Shown here piece after piece: positions 7,110-8,785 of a stretch of 8,785 nt of DNA. Under the pieces are notes generated by a model. It searched no databases. It was not told the origin of the DNA and was given only the letters and a program-made list of their open reading frames with translations. The number at the start of each line of letters is the position of its first letter. Position 1 is the first letter of the stretch. Made by a program: the position numbers and the translations under genes. Source of the stretch: CAYFJO01 sp964343305 (GTDB lineage Bacteria; Planctomycetota; Planctomycetia; Pirellulales; Pirellulaceae); NCBI GenBank assembly GCA_964343305.1, contig CAYFJO010000445.1, forward strand, positions 1 to 8,785, given 5' to 3'.

Positions 7110-8785
7110 TCAATTGTCTCCGTTGGTCGATGTCAAGAACTCCAGCAAGTAGCGAATCTCTTCTTTCGAAAAATAGTTCAACAAACCAGTTGGCATCGGA
7201 GACGACTTGGCAGGTGCCGTCGCTTCGATGTCGTCGCGCTGAATACTCAATTTCGTCTGCTTGATTGGGTCCGTCTCCAACGTAATGAGCCGATCGTTCA
7301 CCTGATCAACTCGACCCGTAAAAACTTTGCCGTTGGAAAGCACATAAGTCGACAGGGCATACTTGGCATCGATCTGCTTGGAAGGATGGATGATCGATTC
7401 GAGTAAAGCGCGGCGATTAAACCGTTTTCCGACTGATGTGAGATCGGGTCCGATTTGTCCTCCCAAATCCTGTTTCCGATGGCATCGCGAACATTGAGCT
7501 TGCACAAACACGGCCCTCCCATTTGCCGTGTTGCCGTTGGTATTTTGCGCGGTCAAGTCGAGCAGGTCGGCTAACTTCCATTCCTGCACAAGAGATCGCG
7601 ACACGGTGGCGGTCACCTCTTCCAGCGGCTTGTTGAGTGCCTTCAGTTCGGTCGCCAACTGCTGTTTTTGCGCATCAGAAAGCGACTTAGAAAAGTTGTC
7701 CTGCATTTGGCGAATTACGGTTGGCAATAGTTTTCCGCCACGAAAGTGCCGGGCTCGTCCGAGCCAGATTGCATAGCGGCGATTCTGCTCGAGTGGCCAA
7801 GGTTGGGCAACGTGAGCCAGTGACCGGGCGATGTGAATCTGAGTCTCTTGGCTGATTGAAGAATCGAGCAATTTGAACGCGTGTGAAAGGAAACTGGAAT
7901 CCCCGAGATAAACCAGCAACTCGCATAACTCGCAGTTGACGCTCTCTTCAGAGTGTGGAAACTGCGATCGCAACAGCCCGACAACTTTGCGAGAAATGGA
8001 CTCGTTGGGGCGTCCATGTCTCGCAAAGAGCAGTGCGCAAATCCGACAGACGGCGATCTTCCGGCTCACATTGGAATCGCGAATTGAAGCAAGTTTGTCG
8101 ACGACTTTCGATTGAAACTCGAGGCGATTGTCGTCGGTCGTCTGCTTCATCCGAACGAGCGCGATGAGTCCATTGAGTACCGCTTCCGCTTTGCCCTCGG
8201 CAATGACGCGCTCTTCCCACTCGCTAACGGGTTGCCGCTCGACCGCCACTCGCGCCGCGTGTCGAATCCACGGATCGGAACTTCCCAAATCAGACCACGC
8301 GGCGTCAACTGCCAACCGATTCGGTTCCCGATGAAACGCCTCGAGCTTTCGTCGTCGCCGATGCTTGTCGGTGAGCGGCGAGTCAGCTGGAGCAGCGTCG
8401 CCCTTTCCCGTCCAGGAAACTCGATAGAGTGCAGATTGCGAACCGCGTCCACCGGTAATGAAATAGAGTTTTCCGTCCGGACCAAACTCAAGGTCGCAAA
8501 CATTCAGCGGCGCGCCGTCCAAAAACGATTCATACTCAAATCCGTACGACGCGCCTGTAGGTCGCGGATGGGCGGCGAGAATCCGGCCGTTCTGCCAATC
8601 GGCCAGGAACAATGCCTTCCGGTATTTCGCTGGAAACTGGCTCTCCGTCCCAAACACGACGCCCGTAGGCGAGCCCATGCCTACATCCAAGTTGCCGGGC
8701 AAGCTGTCTGGATAATAAGCCGGCCACTTGCCCGTCCCCCAACGCCAGCCGTACTCTCCACCGGAAACGATGTGGTTGATTCGAA
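7110..8785 (-). CDS. PVC-type propeller/HEAT/cytochrome c protein (3' part; 5' end outside the window)
   Basis: The last 557 residues of a longer protein. The frame runs open through the window edge, so the TTG at 8700-8702 is not the start. The visible N-terminal part (for example HIVSGGEYGWRWGTGKWP and LEFGPDGKLYFITGG) is the end of a glucose/sorbosone dehydrogenase-like propeller. A helical HEAT-like middle follows, rich in Ala, Leu and Arg helices. The C terminus is a class I cytochrome c domain of the Planctomycetes/Verrucomicrobia heme-binding type (TIGR02603-like): the heme c motif CSRCH is encoded at 7479-7493, and the Met of SSPMPTGL (codon 7194-7196) is the likely distal ligand. Family members are exported and thought to pass electrons from substrate oxidation to the respiratory chain; their substrates are mostly unknown. 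The stop is TGA at 7110-7112. It converges on the isomerase gene, so it is not in the same operon. Some blocks here have lower GC than the large gene (29-30 G+C of 60 in 7441-7500 and 8041-8100), but 8221-8280 has 40 of 60. Confidence 0.88.
   Translation of the reverse strand, partial: RINHIVSGGEYGWRWGTGKWPAYYPDSLPGNLDVGMGSPTGVVFGTESQFPAKYRKALFLADWQNGRILAAHPRPTGASYGFEYESFLDGAPLNVCDLEFGPDGKLYFITGGRGSQSALYRVSWTGKGDAAPADSPLTDKHRRRRKLEAFHREPNRLAVDAAWSDLGSSDPWIRHAARVAVERQPVSEWEERVIAEGKAEAVLNGLIALVRMKQTTDDNRLEFQSKVVDKLASIRDSNVSRKIAVCRICALLFARHGRPNESISRKVVGLLRSQFPHSEESVNCELCELLVYLGDSSFLSHAFKLLDSSISQETQIHIARSLAHVAQPWPLEQNRRYAIWLGRARHFRGGKLLPTVIRQMQDNFSKSLSDAQKQQLATELKALNKPLEEVTATVSRSLVQEWKLADLLDLTAQNTNGNTANGRAVFVQAQCSRCHRKQDLGGQIGPDLTSVGKRFNRRALLESIIHPSKQIDAKYALSTYVLSNGKVFTGRVDQVNDRLITLETDPIKQTKLSIQRDDIEATAPAKSSPMPTGLLNYFSKEEIRYLLEFLTSTNGDN

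Noticed and set aside
8700..8702. TTG as the start of the cytochrome c gene
   Set aside because: The same frame is open through the window edge and encodes typical propeller sequence (HIVSGGEYGWRWGTGKWP) upstream of this codon, so the gene is cut by the window and does not start here.

Overview
The window most likely comes from a planctomycete or a close relative in the PVC group. I infer this from three gene products: a very large exported PQQ-type beta-propeller protein, a sugar isomerase of a type common in planctomycete carbohydrate loci, and the C-terminal part of a propeller/HEAT/cytochrome c protein with the heme-binding tail typical of Planctomycetes and Verrucomicrobia. The species cannot be named from the sequence. 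I see no rRNA, tRNA, CRISPR array, complete insertion sequence or phage gene.

Layout. Bases 1-256 hold one small open frame on the minus strand, unrecognised and perhaps decayed. Bases 257-717 are an intergenic stretch with no gene I can defend. It contains a perfect 15-bp hairpin (326-359) and a short inverted repeat just before the next gene. Bases 718-5856 are a single 1712-residue gene on the plus strand. From N to C terminus it reads: signal peptide, beta-propeller, degenerate methyltransferase-like domain, second beta-propeller ending in a Cys/His-rich signature, malectin-like domain, two cadherin/Ig-like domains, a third Ig-like (SbsA-type) domain and a PA14 domain. Two bases after its stop comes a 349-residue xylose-isomerase-like TIM-barrel protein (5859-6908). 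After a 201-base gap, and facing the other way, lies the 3' part of the propeller/HEAT/cytochrome c gene (7110 to the window end, 5' end missing).

How the genes may work together (inference). The plus-strand pair is almost certainly one transcription unit: a cell-surface or periplasmic protein with several carbohydrate-binding-type domains, plus a predicted cytoplasmic enzyme for a sugar or keto-sugar. The convergent gene encodes a predicted exported, heme-bearing dehydrogenase-like protein. This fits an oxidative sugar or glycan pathway, but no substrate can be read from the sequence and the convergent gene need not belong to it.

The most unusual item is the large protein: a Rossmann methyltransferase-type fold that has lost part of its SAM loop, set between two propellers in a protein carrying an export signal.
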